The notes beneath the pieces were generated by a model. That model made no database searches. It saw nothing but the letters and a program-made list of their open reading frames with translations, and was not told where the DNA came from. From assembly GCA_900473795.1 (NCBI GenBank), contig UCMT01000013.1, positions 1 to 64,000 of the forward strand: a stretch of DNA of 64,000 nucleotides, read 5' to 3'. The position numbers and the translations under genes are program-made. Positions within the stretch are counted from its first letter, which is position 1, and every line of letters starts with the position of its first letter. This document shows, piece by piece, positions 9,935 through 19,441 of the stretch. This stretch comes from Hyphomicrobiales bacterium. GTDB lineage: Bacteria; Pseudomonadota; Alphaproteobacteria; Rhizobiales; Rhizobiaceae.

Positions 9935-11794
9935 TTACACAACGTGCGGCAGGGTCAGGACAAAGCGCGCGCCCTGGCTAAAAGAGGTGTCGAGCTCGAT
10001 GGCGCCGTTATGGCTTTCGGCGATCCGCTTCGCCAATGCCAGCCCGATGCCAGTGCCGGGATAGATCGACTCATCCCGGTGAAGACGTTGCAACACGTCG
10101 AATATCTTCTTCGCAAACCGTGGATCGATACCGATGCCGTTGTCCTGGAAATAGACCCGGACGCAATCGTCAATCGTTTCGCTGTAGATCCTGATGAACG
10201 GCTTGATCCCGTCGCGGCGATACTTGACCGCATTGCCGATCAGGTTCTGGCAAAGGCGCTTCAGCAGTTCCGGATCGCCCTTGACCTGCGGCAGGACGTC
10301 GAACTCGAACCTTGCGTCTGCCTCCCGAATGAACGTGTCGAGATTGAGGATGGCGTCGGCAACAACGTCCGACACGGAAACCGTCTGCCAGTTCGTGATC
10401 TGGTCGGCGATCTGGGCGTAATCGAGGAGGCTGTCGATCAGTTGATCCATCCGCCGGGCACTCTGGCGCAGGTGGTGGGCATAGACCGGCAGATCTTCGA
10501 AATTGCCGCTCGCGACATCTTCGCTGATCATCTCCGAAAACATCGATATGTGGCGCAGCGGCGCCTTCAGGTCGTGTGAAACCGTGCCGGTGAACTGGTT
10601 GAGGGCTTCGTTCTTGCGCTTCAGCTCGGCACTTTGCTGGGCGATCCGCACCTGCTGTCGCTTCAACTCGGTGATGTCGCGCCCGGCCGTGATGTATTCG
10701 ACAAGGTTGTCGCCGTCGAACACCGCCATGTTGGACCAGAAGATCCAGAAGTCACTGCCATCGGCCAATTGCCGGCGCTGTTCGCGCGCGAAGATCGGAT
10801 CCTCCGGCGAGAGGTTCCTCAGAAGGCGGACCAGACGCTCGCGGTCGCGCTCCGGGACGAAATCCAGAAACGGCTTTCCGGCAAGCTCGCTCGCCGGTTT
10901 GCCGACGAATTCGGCATAGGTCTCGTTGACGAAGGTGCACGTCAGATCCGGAGAAATCCGACAGATGAAATCCGGTATGTTCTGGACCAGCGTGTAATAT
11001 TCCAGCCGCTGCCGGTCGAGCGCCAGTTCCGCCTCCTTCAAAGCCGTGACATCGATGCGCAGGACGACGGTATTGCCGTCGCCGGCCTTCAGGTTTTCCG
11101 CCTGCATCCAGCGCCCGTTGCCGTAGGGAAAGACATGCGGCTTGCCGCTCGGTTGGCGAAAATCCTGCAGTCGGCTTTCGATCCAAGCCGAGGCCTCCGG
11201 CGAGCCGATCGGCATGGACGGATAGTTGCCGGCTTCGTGGACGGCAACAAGGATTTCCTCCGCTGTCATGCCTGTCTGGAGATCATCACCGGCCGTACCC
11301 AGGATGCGGCGATAGGCTTCATTGAAGGCGATCAGTTTTTCCTGCCTGTCGAAAATCGCAAAGCCTTCCGGTATCGCCTGCAGGCCGGCGTCGAACATCT
11401 CGGCGGTCCTCTTTCGCGCGCTGTCGAGCTCGAGAAGAACCGAAATGTCGTGCACGACCCCGATGAAGCCCTGCGCCCTGCCATCCTCGCCGGAGAATGC
11501 GGTAACGCGAAGACGGCCGGAAAACACCGATCCGTCCTTGCGGCGGTATTGGTGGACGTACTCGGCCTCGCCGGGGCGTTCGCACGCGTCCCGGCTGAGA
11601 CACGCCTCGTAGTCTTCATCCGTGGCATAAAGTATCCGCGCGGGGCAGTTGGCGATTTCATCCGGTGTATAACCGAATTGCTTCGTGATCGCGGGATTTG
11701 CCGAAAGGATGATCCAGTCGGAATCAATGATGACAACTGGATCGGGAAAGCTGCCGTAGAGGGCCTGGACGAAATGTTTCTGCGCAATCGGCAT
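9935..11794 (-). CDS. Multi-PAS sensor histidine kinase
   Basis: A 619-residue protein without transmembrane segments, so probably cytosolic. Three PAS-type sensor modules lie at about 10-125, 130-245 and 255-375, the first with the PAC-like YRRKDGSVFSGRLRV. They are followed by a HisKA dimerisation helix with phosphoacceptor His407 (VSHDLKAPLRHI) and a HATPase domain with N box LIGNAVKYRR, DNGIGID and GTGIGLALAKRI. The domain order resembles light- or redox-sensing bacteriophytochrome-like kinases, but no chromophore GAF domain is present. No response regulator is adjacent, so it is an orphan kinase. The ATG at 11794 is preferred to an upstream TTG at 11806. The signal is unknown. Confidence 0.92.
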   Translation of the reverse strand: MPIAQKHFVQALYGSFPDPVVIIDSDWIILSANPAITKQFGYTPDEIANCPARILYATDEDYEACLSRDACERPGEAEYVHQYRRKDGSVFSGRLRVTAFSGEDGRAQGFIGVVHDISVLLELDSARKRTAEMFDAGLQAIPEGFAIFDRQEKLIAFNEAYRRILGTAGDDLQTGMTAEEILVAVHEAGNYPSMPIGSPEASAWIESRLQDFRQPSGKPHVFPYGNGRWMQAENLKAGDGNTVVLRIDVTALKEAELALDRQRLEYYTLVQNIPDFICRISPDLTCTFVNETYAEFVGKPASELAGKPFLDFVPERDRERLVRLLRNLSPEDPIFAREQRRQLADGSDFWIFWSNMAVFDGDNLVEYITAGRDITELKRQQVRIAQQSAELKRKNEALNQFTGTVSHDLKAPLRHISMFSEMISEDVASGNFEDLPVYAHHLRQSARRMDQLIDSLLDYAQIADQITNWQTVSVSDVVADAILNLDTFIREADARFEFDVLPQVKGDPELLKRLCQNLIGNAVKYRRDGIKPFIRIYSETIDDCVRVYFQDNGIGIDPRFAKKIFDVLQRLHRDESIYPGTGIGLALAKRIAESHNGAIELDTSFSQGARFVLTLPHVV

Positions 11795-11850
11795 CGCGTT
11801 ACTCAATCCAGGCCCGGCCGCGTTTGTCAGACCTGCATAAAAACAGAAAA

Positions 11851-11874
11851 AGAGACTGGCGGAAACCAGTCTCT
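11851..11874 (-). terminator. Intrinsic terminator of the suf operon
   Basis: On the minus strand the stem AGAGACTGG/CCAGTCTCT is followed by TTTTTCTGTTTTT. It lies 43 bases after the sufA stop codon and just before the start of the histidine-kinase gene. Confidence 0.85.
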
Positions 11875-11916
11875 TTCCGAATTCTCATGCAAATATCGGC
11901 CCTTGCGCCGAAACGC

Positions 11917-12309
11917 TTAGCCGGCCCGCACGACCGCGTCGCCCTTGGCCGCGAGCGCAGCAAGGTCCGCCGGCTTCAGTTCGACCGATTCGCCGCAGCC
12001 GCAGGCGGAGGTCTGGTTCGGATTGTTGAAGGTGAAGCCCGAGCGCAGCGTCGTCACTTCAAAGTCCATGCGGGTGCCGAGCAGGTAAAGGACGGCTTCC
12101 GGCGCGACCCAGACCTTGGCGCCCTGATGCTCGACGAAATCGTCCTTGGGGTTGGCTGCAGTCACCAGGTCGATGGCATATTCCATGCCGGCGCAACCGC
12201 CCTTCTTGATCGACACACGAATGCCCTCGGCGCCGCCACCGGCATTCTCGACGATCGCCTTGACGCGGCCGGCGGCCGCATCGCTCAAACTCATGACTGC
12301 AAAGCCCAT
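11917..12309 (-). CDS. sufA: SufA/IscA-type iron-sulfur carrier
   Basis: A 130-residue A-type carrier that receives an Fe-S cluster from SufBCD and passes it to target proteins. The three cluster-ligating cysteines of the family are present: Cys39 in KKGGCAGMEY and Cys103/Cys105 in SACGCGES. The ATG is preceded by AAGGAG. It is the last gene of the suf operon, 98 bases after sufT, and a terminator follows. Confidence 0.95.
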   Translation of the reverse strand: MGFAVMSLSDAAAGRVKAIVENAGGGAEGIRVSIKKGGCAGMEYAIDLVTAANPKDDFVEHQGAKVWVAPEAVLYLLGTRMDFEVTTLRSGFTFNNPNQTSACGCGESVELKPADLAALAAKGDAVVRAG

Positions 12310-12407
12310 CGGCCATTCTCCTTAGCGCAACCAGGTTCAAGGCCTGATGCTTTCCGAGTCCTGAATGTAATGTGCGGCGGTTAAGGGATCAATACGCCTT
12401 GCGCCGA

Positions 12408-12788
12408 TCAGTACCAGCCGACGGCCACCTGCGCCTCTTCCGACATGCGGTCCGGCGTCCATGGTGGATCGAAGGTCATGGTCACCTCGACGCCGGACAC
12501 GCCTTCGACGGCACCGACCGCATTCTCCACCCAACCCGGCATCTCTCCGGCCACCGGGCAGCCGGGCGCCGTCAGCGTCATGGCGATCTTGACCATCCGG
12601 TCGTCTTCGATATCGATCTTGTAGATCAGCCCGAGCTCGAAGATGTCGGCCGGAATTTCCGGGTCATAGACCGTCTTCAAGGCCGAGATGACGTCGTCGC
12701 TGAGACGTGCCAGTTCGTCTGCGGGGATTGCGGAATGAACGATCCCTTCGCGGACATCGATCTTGTCTTCGGTCGTATCAAGGCTCAT
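12408..12788 (-). CDS. sufT: SUF-associated assembly protein SufT (DUF59/MIP18 family)
   Basis: A 126-residue protein with one DUF59 domain, recognised by VYDPEIPADIFELGLIY, TAPGCPVAGEMP and VTMTFDPPWTPDRMS. SufT proteins help mature Fe-S proteins, often under high demand. The cysteine in APGCP is conserved in the family. AAGGAA lies upstream of the ATG. The gene begins 11 bases after sufS. Confidence 0.93.
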   Translation of the reverse strand: MSLDTTEDKIDVREGIVHSAIPADELARLSDDVISALKTVYDPEIPADIFELGLIYKIDIEDDRMVKIAMTLTAPGCPVAGEMPGWVENAVGAVEGVSGVEVTMTFDPPWTPDRMSEEAQVAVGWY

Positions 12789-12799
12789 CAGACTATTCC

Positions 12800-14041
12800 T
12801 TACGCAAAGAACTTGCGGGCATGATCCAGCGCATCGACGAGCGCATCCACTTCGGCGCGCGTATTGTAGAGACCGAAGGATGCACGGCATGTGGAGGTGA
12901 CGCCAAAGCGTTTCAAGAGCGGCTGCGCACAATGCGTTCCGGCCCTCACCGCCACGCCCGCCCGGTCGATGACCATCGACACGTCGTGGGAATGAATCCC
13001 TTCGAGCTCGAAGGAGAAGATACCACCCTTGCCGGGCGCCGTCCCGAAGATGCGCAGTGAATTGACGGATGAAAGACATTCAAGCGCGTAGGCGGCCAGA
13101 TCGGCTTCGTGGGCGGCGATCGAGGCGCGGCCGAGCTTTTCCATGTAATCGAGCGCGTAGCCGAGACCGATCGCCTGGACGATCGGCGGCGTGCCCGCTT
13201 CGAAGCGGTGCGGCGGGTCGTTGTACGTGACGTTGTCTTCGGTTACCTCGACGATCATTTCGCCGCCGCCCATGAAGGGTCGCATTTCCCTCAAGCGGTC
13301 CGTCTTGCCGTAGAGCACGCCGATGCCCGAGGGACCGTAGAGCTTGTGGCCGGTCATCACGTACCAGTCGCAATCGATGTCCTGGACGTCGACCGGCATG
13401 TGGACCGCGCCCTGGCTGCCGTCGATCAGGACGGGGATGCCGCGCTCATGGGCGATGCGGCAGATCTCCTTGACCGGAACGACCGTGCCGAGCGCATTCG
13501 ACATATGCGTGATCGCCACCAGCTTGGTGCGGTCGCTCAGGCATTTGACGAAATCATCGATATGGAACACGCCCTGGTCGTCGACCGGCGCCCAGACGAG
13601 CTTGGCGCCTTGCCGTTCGCGGATGAAATGCCATGGCACGATGTTGGAGTGGTGCTCCATGATCGAGATGACGATCTCGTCGCCCTCGCCGATCTTCGGC
13701 ATGCCGTAGCCATAGGCAACCGCATTGATCGATTCCGTCGAGGACTTGGTGAAGATGATATTGTCGACCGACGGCGCGTTCAGGAAGCGGCGTACCTTTT
13801 CGCGCGCGCCCTCATAGGCATCCGTCGCGGCGTTCGACAGGAAATGCAGGCCGCGATGGACGTTGGCATATTCGTTGGCATAGGCATGGGCAACGGCGTC
13901 GATCACCACCTGCGGCTTCTGCGCCGAGGCGCCATTGTCGAGATAGACGAGCGGCTTGCCGTAGACGGTCCGCGACAGGATGGGAAAATCCCGGCGGATC
14001 GCTTCGACGTCGTAGGCAGGCACCGGCACCGTATGTTCCAT
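12800..14041 (-). CDS. sufS: Group II cysteine desulfurase SufS
   Basis: A 413-residue PLP enzyme that takes sulfur from cysteine for cluster assembly. The PLP lysine is Lys233 (MTGHKLYGPSG) and the persulfide-forming cysteine is Cys371 (VRAGTHCAQP), both in the class II spelling. The frame can be extended to a TTG that abuts the sufD stop, but the ATG at 14041 has a GGA-containing ribosome site at better spacing. No sufE gene is seen in the operon. A second desulfurase gene heads the same operon. Confidence 0.95.
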   Translation of the reverse strand: MEHTVPVPAYDVEAIRRDFPILSRTVYGKPLVYLDNGASAQKPQVVIDAVAHAYANEYANVHRGLHFLSNAATDAYEGAREKVRRFLNAPSVDNIIFTKSSTESINAVAYGYGMPKIGEGDEIVISIMEHHSNIVPWHFIRERQGAKLVWAPVDDQGVFHIDDFVKCLSDRTKLVAITHMSNALGTVVPVKEICRIAHERGIPVLIDGSQGAVHMPVDVQDIDCDWYVMTGHKLYGPSGIGVLYGKTDRLREMRPFMGGGEMIVEVTEDNVTYNDPPHRFEAGTPPIVQAIGLGYALDYMEKLGRASIAAHEADLAAYALECLSSVNSLRIFGTAPGKGGIFSFELEGIHSHDVSMVIDRAGVAVRAGTHCAQPLLKRFGVTSTCRASFGLYNTRAEVDALVDALDHARKFFA

Positions 14042-14053
14042 GTCATTGTCCAA

Positions 14054-15328
14054 TCAGGCGTGCGTCTCGAGCCAGGCCGCTATGATCGTTTCCAAAGGCT
14101 CGATCACGGCTTCGTCTTCCAGTTCCTCGACGATCTCGTCGACGAAGGCATTGACCAGCATGGCCCGCGCCTTGTTTTCCGGAATGCCGCGGGCACGCAG
14201 GTAGAAAAGATGCGTCGCATTGATGTCGATCACGGTTGCGCCGTGGCCGCACTGGACGTCGTCGGCGAAGATCTCCAGCTCCGGCTTTGCCGAAAAATCG
14301 GCGTCGTCGGAGAGGAGCAGCGTGTTGCACGCCATCTTCGCGTCGGTCTTCTGGGCATCGGGAGCAACGCGGATCTGCCCCTGGAAAACTCCCTTGGCAC
14401 GGCCGAGCAAGACGTTGCGGATGATTTCCGTCGATGTCGTGTTCGGGACGTCGTGGCCGAGCGTGAAGGTCACATCCGTATGCGTTTCGCCGCCGAGCAG
14501 ATTGATGCCGCGCAGCTTGAAATCGGAGCCTTCACCCGTCGTCACGCCATGAACTTCCTGGCGCACCAGCTTGCCGCCGGCATTGATGACGAACAGCCGG
14601 AGCTTGGCGTTGGTACCAAGGTCAAAATTGACCTGGGCAAGATGGCTGTCGGCATCACCCTGTTGCTGCAGGATGATCCAGGTGATTTCCGCGCCCTCGT
14701 CGAGGATCAGGTCGCAAACGGTCGTCACGAGGCTCGGCGCGTCGCTGACGGAAAGGTGGCGTTCGATGACCATTGCTTTCGTGTTGGCGCCGAATGTTAC
14801 CGGGAACCGGGTATGGCTCTGGCCGGCGCTCTGCACCAGCTGAAGTTCCAGCGGCTGTTCGAGCTCGGTGCCTTCCGCAACCTCGATCTCGAAACCGTCG
14901 CGCACGAAGCTGCCGTTGATACGGCCAATCGCGTCGTCGGCATCGCGCTCCACGAGATCGGCCGCGGCAACGCCGTCAACGAGGCTGTCGGCATAGGAGC
15001 GGACGTTGACGCCGGCCGGCGCACCCTTGGTATCGGCCGTGCCGTTCAGGACGGCGAGTACCGACGAACCGGCAACCAGCGGATCGACCCGCTGCGCAAA
15101 AGCGGTCGGGTCGACAGCCGGAACGCTGCGCAGAAGGGCGCGCAGATCGGTATAATGCCAGGATTCGACGCGTCGCGTCGGTAAGCCCTGCTTCCTCAGA
15201 TCGGCAAGTAGCGTGTCGCGCGCCGAAAGCACGGCGCCTTCGCCGGGCAGTTCGCCGATCTGGGCGGTATAGCCATCGACGAGGGCCGTTTCGGCGGCCG
15301 TCATCGTTATCGCCGTTTGCATGTTCAT
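14054..15328 (-). CDS. sufD: Fe-S assembly scaffold subunit SufD
   Basis: A 424-residue subunit of the SufBC2D scaffold complex. The right-handed beta-helix core covers the middle, and the C-terminal block DDVQCGHGATV...LFYLRARGIPENKARAMLV is the SufB/SufD signature (described in parts). The N-terminal helical region contains WHYTDLR. The chosen ATG at 15328 follows GAGGAG; a second ATG is two codons on. It starts 12 bases after sufC. Confidence 0.95.
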   Translation of the reverse strand: MNMQTAITMTAAETALVDGYTAQIGELPGEGAVLSARDTLLADLRKQGLPTRRVESWHYTDLRALLRSVPAVDPTAFAQRVDPLVAGSSVLAVLNGTADTKGAPAGVNVRSYADSLVDGVAAADLVERDADDAIGRINGSFVRDGFEIEVAEGTELEQPLELQLVQSAGQSHTRFPVTFGANTKAMVIERHLSVSDAPSLVTTVCDLILDEGAEITWIILQQQGDADSHLAQVNFDLGTNAKLRLFVINAGGKLVRQEVHGVTTGEGSDFKLRGINLLGGETHTDVTFTLGHDVPNTTSTEIIRNVLLGRAKGVFQGQIRVAPDAQKTDAKMACNTLLLSDDADFSAKPELEIFADDVQCGHGATVIDINATHLFYLRARGIPENKARAMLVNAFVDEIVEELEDEAVIEPLETIIAAWLETHA

Positions 15329-15340
15329 CCCCAGCACTCC

Positions 15341-16096
15341 TCAGGCCGCCGCATCGATGATGTCGGCATAGCCGTTGGCTTCAAGATCGAGTGCCAGCGA
15401 CTTGTCGCCGGACTTGATGATCTGGCCCTTGTAGAGAACGTGAACGCTGTCCGGCACGATGTATTCGAGCAGGCGCTGGTAGTGCGTGATGACGACGACG
15501 GCGCGATCCGGCGAGCGCAGTGCGTTGACGCCGTCGGCGACGATTTTCAGCGCGTCGATGTCGAGGCCGCTGTCGGTTTCGTCCAGCACGCAGAGCTTCG
15601 GCTCCAGCAACGCCATCTGCAGGATTTCCGCGCGCTTCTTCTCGCCGCCGGAGAAGCCGACGTTCAGCGGCCGCTTCAGCATGTCCGGGTTGATCTGCAG
15701 CCTGGCGGAGGCTTCCTTGACGCGGCGGATGAAGTCCGGCGTCGAAAGCTCTTCCTCGCCGCGATACTTGCGCTGCTCGTTCAGTGCCACCTTGAGGAAC
15801 TGCATCGTTGCGACGCCCGGAATTTCAACCGGATACTGGAAGGCAAGGAAAATGCCCTTGGCGGCACGCTCGGACGGGTCGAGCTCCAGAATGCTCTCGC
15901 CGTTGTAAAGGATGTCACCTTCGGTGACTTCATAGTCTTCGCGGCCCGACAGGATATAGGACAGCGTCGACTTGCCGGAGCCGTTCGGGCCCATGATCGC
16001 GGCGACCTCACCCGCCTTCACAGTCAGGTCAAGGCCACGGATGATCTCGGTGCCGTCTTCGGCGATGCGGGCATGGAGGTTCTTGATTTCAAGCAT
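15341..16096 (-). CDS. sufC: Fe-S assembly ATPase SufC
   Basis: A 251-residue ABC-type ATPase that powers SufBC2D. Walker A is GPNGSGKS (36-43), the signature FSGGEKKR and Walker B CVLDETDSGLDID. The DETDSGLD form is typical of SufC. AGGAA precedes the ATG. A 60-base gap separates it from the unknown gene upstream. Confidence 0.97.
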   Translation of the reverse strand: MLEIKNLHARIAEDGTEIIRGLDLTVKAGEVAAIMGPNGSGKSTLSYILSGREDYEVTEGDILYNGESILELDPSERAAKGIFLAFQYPVEIPGVATMQFLKVALNEQRKYRGEEELSTPDFIRRVKEASARLQINPDMLKRPLNVGFSGGEKKRAEILQMALLEPKLCVLDETDSGLDIDALKIVADGVNALRSPDRAVVVITHYQRLLEYIVPDSVHVLYKGQIIKSGDKSLALDLEANGYADIIDAAA

Positions 16097-16156
16097 CTTT
16101 ATTTCCTAGCGTATTCGGCTCACATTCGTGTTGGAGCCATCAAAGTCTCGACTTGT

Positions 16157-16519
16157 TCATTCTGTCGGCAGAAAGCGCTGAGTGACCACAACCGGTCCTA
16201 CTATATTGCGGTTGAACTCTTCGAGTTCTTCCGCCGGCACCCATAGCTCTTCATGCTCACGCCCGCCGACTACCTTCCTGTCGAAACGGGAAACATAGTC
16301 CGCATTTACCTCGAATCGTGTCACATAGCCGTGCCGCGATCCGGTCTTTGTATTCCAATCCCGGGCGATCTGCGCCGCGTAACCTTCATTTGTCACCGGA
16401 TAGAAAATCGGCTGATCCGGTAGGCGCGGCGGAAAGGCTTTCCAGCCGCTGCCTTTGATCAGGTACAGCTCTTCAAGGCCGACCGGACGAAACAGCGTGA
16501 CCGTCTCCATCGAAGTCAT
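16157..16519 (-). CDS. Conserved small protein between sufB and sufC, function unknown
   Basis: A 120-residue soluble protein. Its N-terminus METVTLFRPVGLEELYLI and the segments FPPRLPDQPIFYPVTNEGYAAQIARDW and GREHEELWVPAEELEEFNRNIVG (each broken here for length) look like a known family of small proteins sometimes labelled ADP-ribosylation/crystallin J1. That label has no support in the sequence: no ADP-ribosyl hydrolase metal motif is visible. Its start ATG overlaps the sufB stop (TGATG), so it is translationally coupled to sufB. This argues that it is a real gene and may be linked to the Suf machinery. Confidence 0.8.
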   Translation of the reverse strand: MTSMETVTLFRPVGLEELYLIKGSGWKAFPPRLPDQPIFYPVTNEGYAAQIARDWNTKTGSRHGYVTRFEVNADYVSRFDRKVVGGREHEELWVPAEELEEFNRNIVGPVVVTQRFLPTE

Positions 16520-17988
16520 CACCCCACCGAGCCTTCCAGCGAAATCCCGATCAGCTTCTGCGCTTCGACCGCGAATTCCATCGGCAACTCCTGGATGACT
16601 TCCTTGACGAAGCCGTTGACGATCAGCGCGATCGCCGCTTCGGTAGGGATGCCACGCTGCAGGCAATAGAACAGCTGGTCTTCGGAAATCTTCGATGTCG
16701 TCGCCTCATGCTCGAACTGGGCCGAGGAGTTGCGCGCCTCGATGTAGGGCACCGTATGCGCTCCGCACTTGTCGCCGATCAGCAGCGAATCGCACTGGGT
16801 GAAGTTGCGGGCGTTTTCCGCCTTGCGGTGGGTCGAGACCTGGCCGCGATAGGTGTTTTGGCTGACGCCGGCGGCGATACCCTTGGAGACGATACGGCTC
16901 GACGTGTTTTTGCCGAGATGGATCATCTTCGTGCCGCTGTCGATCTGCTGGTGGCCGTTCGAAACGGCGATCGAATAGAACTCGCCCCGCGAACCATCGC
17001 CGCGCAGGATGCAGGACGGGTACTTCCAGGTGATCGCAGAGCCCGTCTCGACCTGCGTCCACGAAATCTTCGAGTTCTTGCCGCGGCAATCGCCGCGCTT
17101 GGTGACGAAGTTGTAGATGCCGCCCTTGCCGTTCTTGTCGCCCGGATACCAGTTCTGGACGGTCGAATACTTGATCTCGGCATCATCAAGCGCAACCAGT
17201 TCGACGACGGCCGCATGCAGCTGGTTTTCGTCGCGCTGCGGCGCGGTGCAGCCTTCGAGGTAGGAGACGTAGGCGCCCTCTTCCGCGATGATCAGCGTGC
17301 GCTCGAATTGGCCGGTGTTCTTCTCGTTGATGCGGAAATAGGTCGACAGCTCCATCGGGCAGCGAACGCCCTTCGGCACGAGGACGAAGGAACCGTCCGT
17401 GAAGACCGCGGAGTTCAGTGTCGCATAATAGTTGTCGGTCGTCGGAACGACGGTGCCGAGATATTTCTTGACGAGATCCGGATGCTCGCGGATCGCCTCG
17501 GAGATCGACATGAAGATGACGCCGGCCTTCTTCAGCTCTTCCTTGAAGGTCGTGACGACCGAAACGGAATCGAATACCGCGTCGACGGCAATCCTCGAGG
17601 TCTTCACGCCAGCGAGCATTTCCTGCTCGCGCAGCGGAATACCGAGCTTTTCATAGACCTTCAAAATTTCCGGGTCGACATCGTCAATCGAGGTCGGGCC
17701 GGGTGTGCTCTTCGGCGCGGCGTAATAGTAGATGTCGTTGAAATCGATCTTCGGGTAATTGACGCGCGCCCAGGTCGGCTCTTCAAGCGTCAACCAGCGC
17801 TGATAGGCACCGAGACGCCACTCGAGCATCCACTCCGGTTCCTGCTTCTTCGCCGAAATGAAACGGATGATCTCTTCGGACAGGCCCTTGGGCGCCTTGT
17901 CCATCTCGATCTTCGTTTCAAACCCGTATTTGTACTGGTCCACATCGATCAGGGCGACCTGATCGATTGTTTCCTGCACGGCAGCCAT
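16519..17988 (-). CDS. sufB: Fe-S assembly scaffold subunit SufB
   Basis: A 489-residue core of the SufBC2D scaffold on which the cluster is built. Conserved segments include [38 protein letters not shown] and the C-terminal IPYIEAR-like [24 protein letters not shown] (shown in pieces) with [15 protein letters not shown]. The ATG at 17988 follows GGAGA. The gap to the upstream desulfurase is 144 bases and carries hairpins; the downstream gene overlaps by three bases. Confidence 0.97.
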   Translation of the reverse strand: MAAVQETIDQVALIDVDQYKYGFETKIEMDKAPKGLSEEIIRFISAKKQEPEWMLEWRLGAYQRWLTLEEPTWARVNYPKIDFNDIYYYAAPKSTPGPTSIDDVDPEILKVYEKLGIPLREQEMLAGVKTSRIAVDAVFDSVSVVTTFKEELKKAGVIFMSISEAIREHPDLVKKYLGTVVPTTDNYYATLNSAVFTDGSFVLVPKGVRCPMELSTYFRINEKNTGQFERTLIIAEEGAYVSYLEGCTAPQRDENQLHAAVVELVALDDAEIKYSTVQNWYPGDKNGKGGIYNFVTKRGDCRGKNSKISWTQVETGSAITWKYPSCILRGDGSRGEFYSIAVSNGHQQIDSGTKMIHLGKNTSSRIVSKGIAAGVSQNTYRGQVSTHRKAENARNFTQCDSLLIGDKCGAHTVPYIEARNSSAQFEHEATTSKISEDQLFYCLQRGIPTEAAIALIVNGFVKEVIQELPMEFAVEAQKLIGISLEGSVG

Positions 17989-18099
17989 GTCGTTCTCCAA
18001 TCTCGCCGGATACAAGGTCCGGCAGCTTGTCAGTACGATGCGATTTTCGTCGCACCGCTTATGTAATGGCTAAGGGGCGATTTTCACCCCGTTTGCCAA

Positions 18100-18119
18100 G
18101 CGGAAAATTGAATTTCCGC
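18100..18119 (-). repeat. Hairpin between the first desulfurase gene and sufB
   Basis: GCGGAAA/TTTCCGC arms with a 6-base loop lie in the 144-base gap, next to a second short stem GGGG...CCCC at 18075-18090. There is no T-run on the minus strand, so it is more likely an RNA processing or stability element than a terminator. It could set the ratio of the first gene to the rest of the operon. Confidence 0.4.
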
Positions 18120-18132
18120 AATTTTATTGTCG

Positions 18133-19299
18133 TCAGGCGGCAGCACCCGAGAGCCTGCGGCGCGCCGCGACTTTTGCAAAGACCTCTGCACACCGGTCGA
18201 TTTCGGCCCGCGTCGTAGACGACCCGATCGATATCCGCAATGCGCCCTGTCCCGGATCATGCCCCATGGCCGACAGAACATAGCTTTGCCCAACCTTGCC
18301 GGACGAACAGGCCGACCCTGCCGACAAAGCGACGCCTTCCAGATCGAAGGCGATCTGGCCCGTCTCGGCTTTGAGGCCGGGCAAGGTGAAGAACGTCGTA
18401 TTGCCGAGCCGATGCCCGCCCATGCCATGGATGACGACGTCGGGTGCTGCGGCGACCATCACGCTTTCCAGATCATCGCGCAATGCCGAAACAGCCCTCA
18501 TCCGCCCCTCGAGCCCATCGAACGCGGCGCGTGCCGCAGCCCCAAATCCGGCGATTGCCGCTGGGTTCTCGGTGCCGGAACGATGGCCCTTCTCCTGGCC
18601 GCCGCCGCGGATCAGCGCCGAAGGCATCAGGATTTCGCCGCGTGCGATCAGTGCGCCCGCACCCTTCGGTCCGCCGATCTTGTGCGACGAGATGATCAGG
18701 AAGTCGGCGCCAAGGTCCTCGATCGACAACGCAATGCGGCCCGCGGCCTGCACCGCATCGACAACCAGAATGCCGCCGGCCGCCTTGACGAGGTGCGAAA
18801 CCTCGGCGATCGGCTGGACGATGCCTGTTTCATTGTTGGCGAGCATGACGGCGACCATTGGCAGGCCGGTCTGGCGGTCATGCGCAGCAAGTGCCGCTTC
18901 GAGCGCTGCCAGGTCCAGCATGCCCGCCGACGTCACGGCGATTTCGCCGATCTCGGTCTTGCCGAAACGGCCGCCTTCGCGAATGGCGGGATGCTCGATG
19001 GCCGAAATATAGAGACGGCCGATCTTCAGCGGGGTCTTGCCCATGCGGAAATCAGGCGTCAGCACCCAGTTCGCCGCCTCGGTCGCGCCGCTGGTGAACG
19101 TCACGCTGGCCGGTTGCGCGCCGCACAATGCGGCCACGTCGCGCCGCGCAGTCTCGATCAGCGCGCGGATCTTGCGACCTTCGCCATGAACGGATGACGG
19201 GTTGCCGGCAAGGTCGAGCGCAGACAGGCACGCCTCGCGCGCAGCCGGTAAAAGCGGCGCGGTGGCATTCCAGTCCATATAAATGCGCGCTTGCCTCAT
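18133..19299 (-). CDS. Cysteine desulfurase, IscS/NifS class (first suf gene)
   Basis: A 388-residue PLP enzyme of the class I desulfurase fold. The PLP lysine is Lys207 (ISSHKIGGPKG) and the catalytic cysteine is Cys331 in SAGSACSSGKV, the class I loop. It differs clearly from the class II SufS in the same operon. The ATG at 19299 is preceded by AAGGGA; the longer open frame has no ribosome site. It is the promoter-proximal gene of the suf operon, about 135 bases downstream of the predicted transcription start. In related rhizobia this gene is called sufS2 or nifS-like. Confidence 0.93.
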   Translation of the reverse strand: MRQARIYMDWNATAPLLPAAREACLSALDLAGNPSSVHGEGRKIRALIETARRDVAALCGAQPASVTFTSGATEAANWVLTPDFRMGKTPLKIGRLYISAIEHPAIREGGRFGKTEIGEIAVTSAGMLDLAALEAALAAHDRQTGLPMVAVMLANNETGIVQPIAEVSHLVKAAGGILVVDAVQAAGRIALSIEDLGADFLIISSHKIGGPKGAGALIARGEILMPSALIRGGGQEKGHRSGTENPAAIAGFGAAARAAFDGLEGRMRAVSALRDDLESVMVAAAPDVVIHGMGGHRLGNTTFFTLPGLKAETGQIAFDLEGVALSAGSACSSGKVGQSYVLSAMGHDPGQGALRISIGSSTTRAEIDRCAEVFAKVAARRRLSGAAA

Positions 19300-19420
19300 G
19301 TTCCCTTGCCAAAGAATGACCGGTTGCCATGTTAAAGGCAGCGGCCGGTGCATTTTCCTTGAAATTTTCGCGTCGCTTGCCGTAAGAGACGACACTCGTC
19401 ACGGAAAGACCGTGTCAAAG

Positions 19421-19437
19421 TTTTGAATGGTTCTAAA
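19421..19437 (-). promoter_or_regulatory. Irr-type iron-control element at the suf promoter
   Basis: TTTTGAA-TGG-TTCTAAA is an almost perfect inverted repeat. It matches the iron-control element bound by Irr in Rhizobiales (TTTAGAA-N3-TTCTAAA) at 13 of 14 arm positions. It covers the expected transcription start of the suf promoter, which fits repression by Irr. The regulation is inferred from the match and position. Confidence 0.7.
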
Positions 19438-19441
19438 CTAC

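Noticed and set aside
13109-15184. A 691-codon open frame antisense to sufS and sufD
   Set aside because: Both suf genes are clearly coding on the minus strand; the antisense protein has no domain and has shadow composition.
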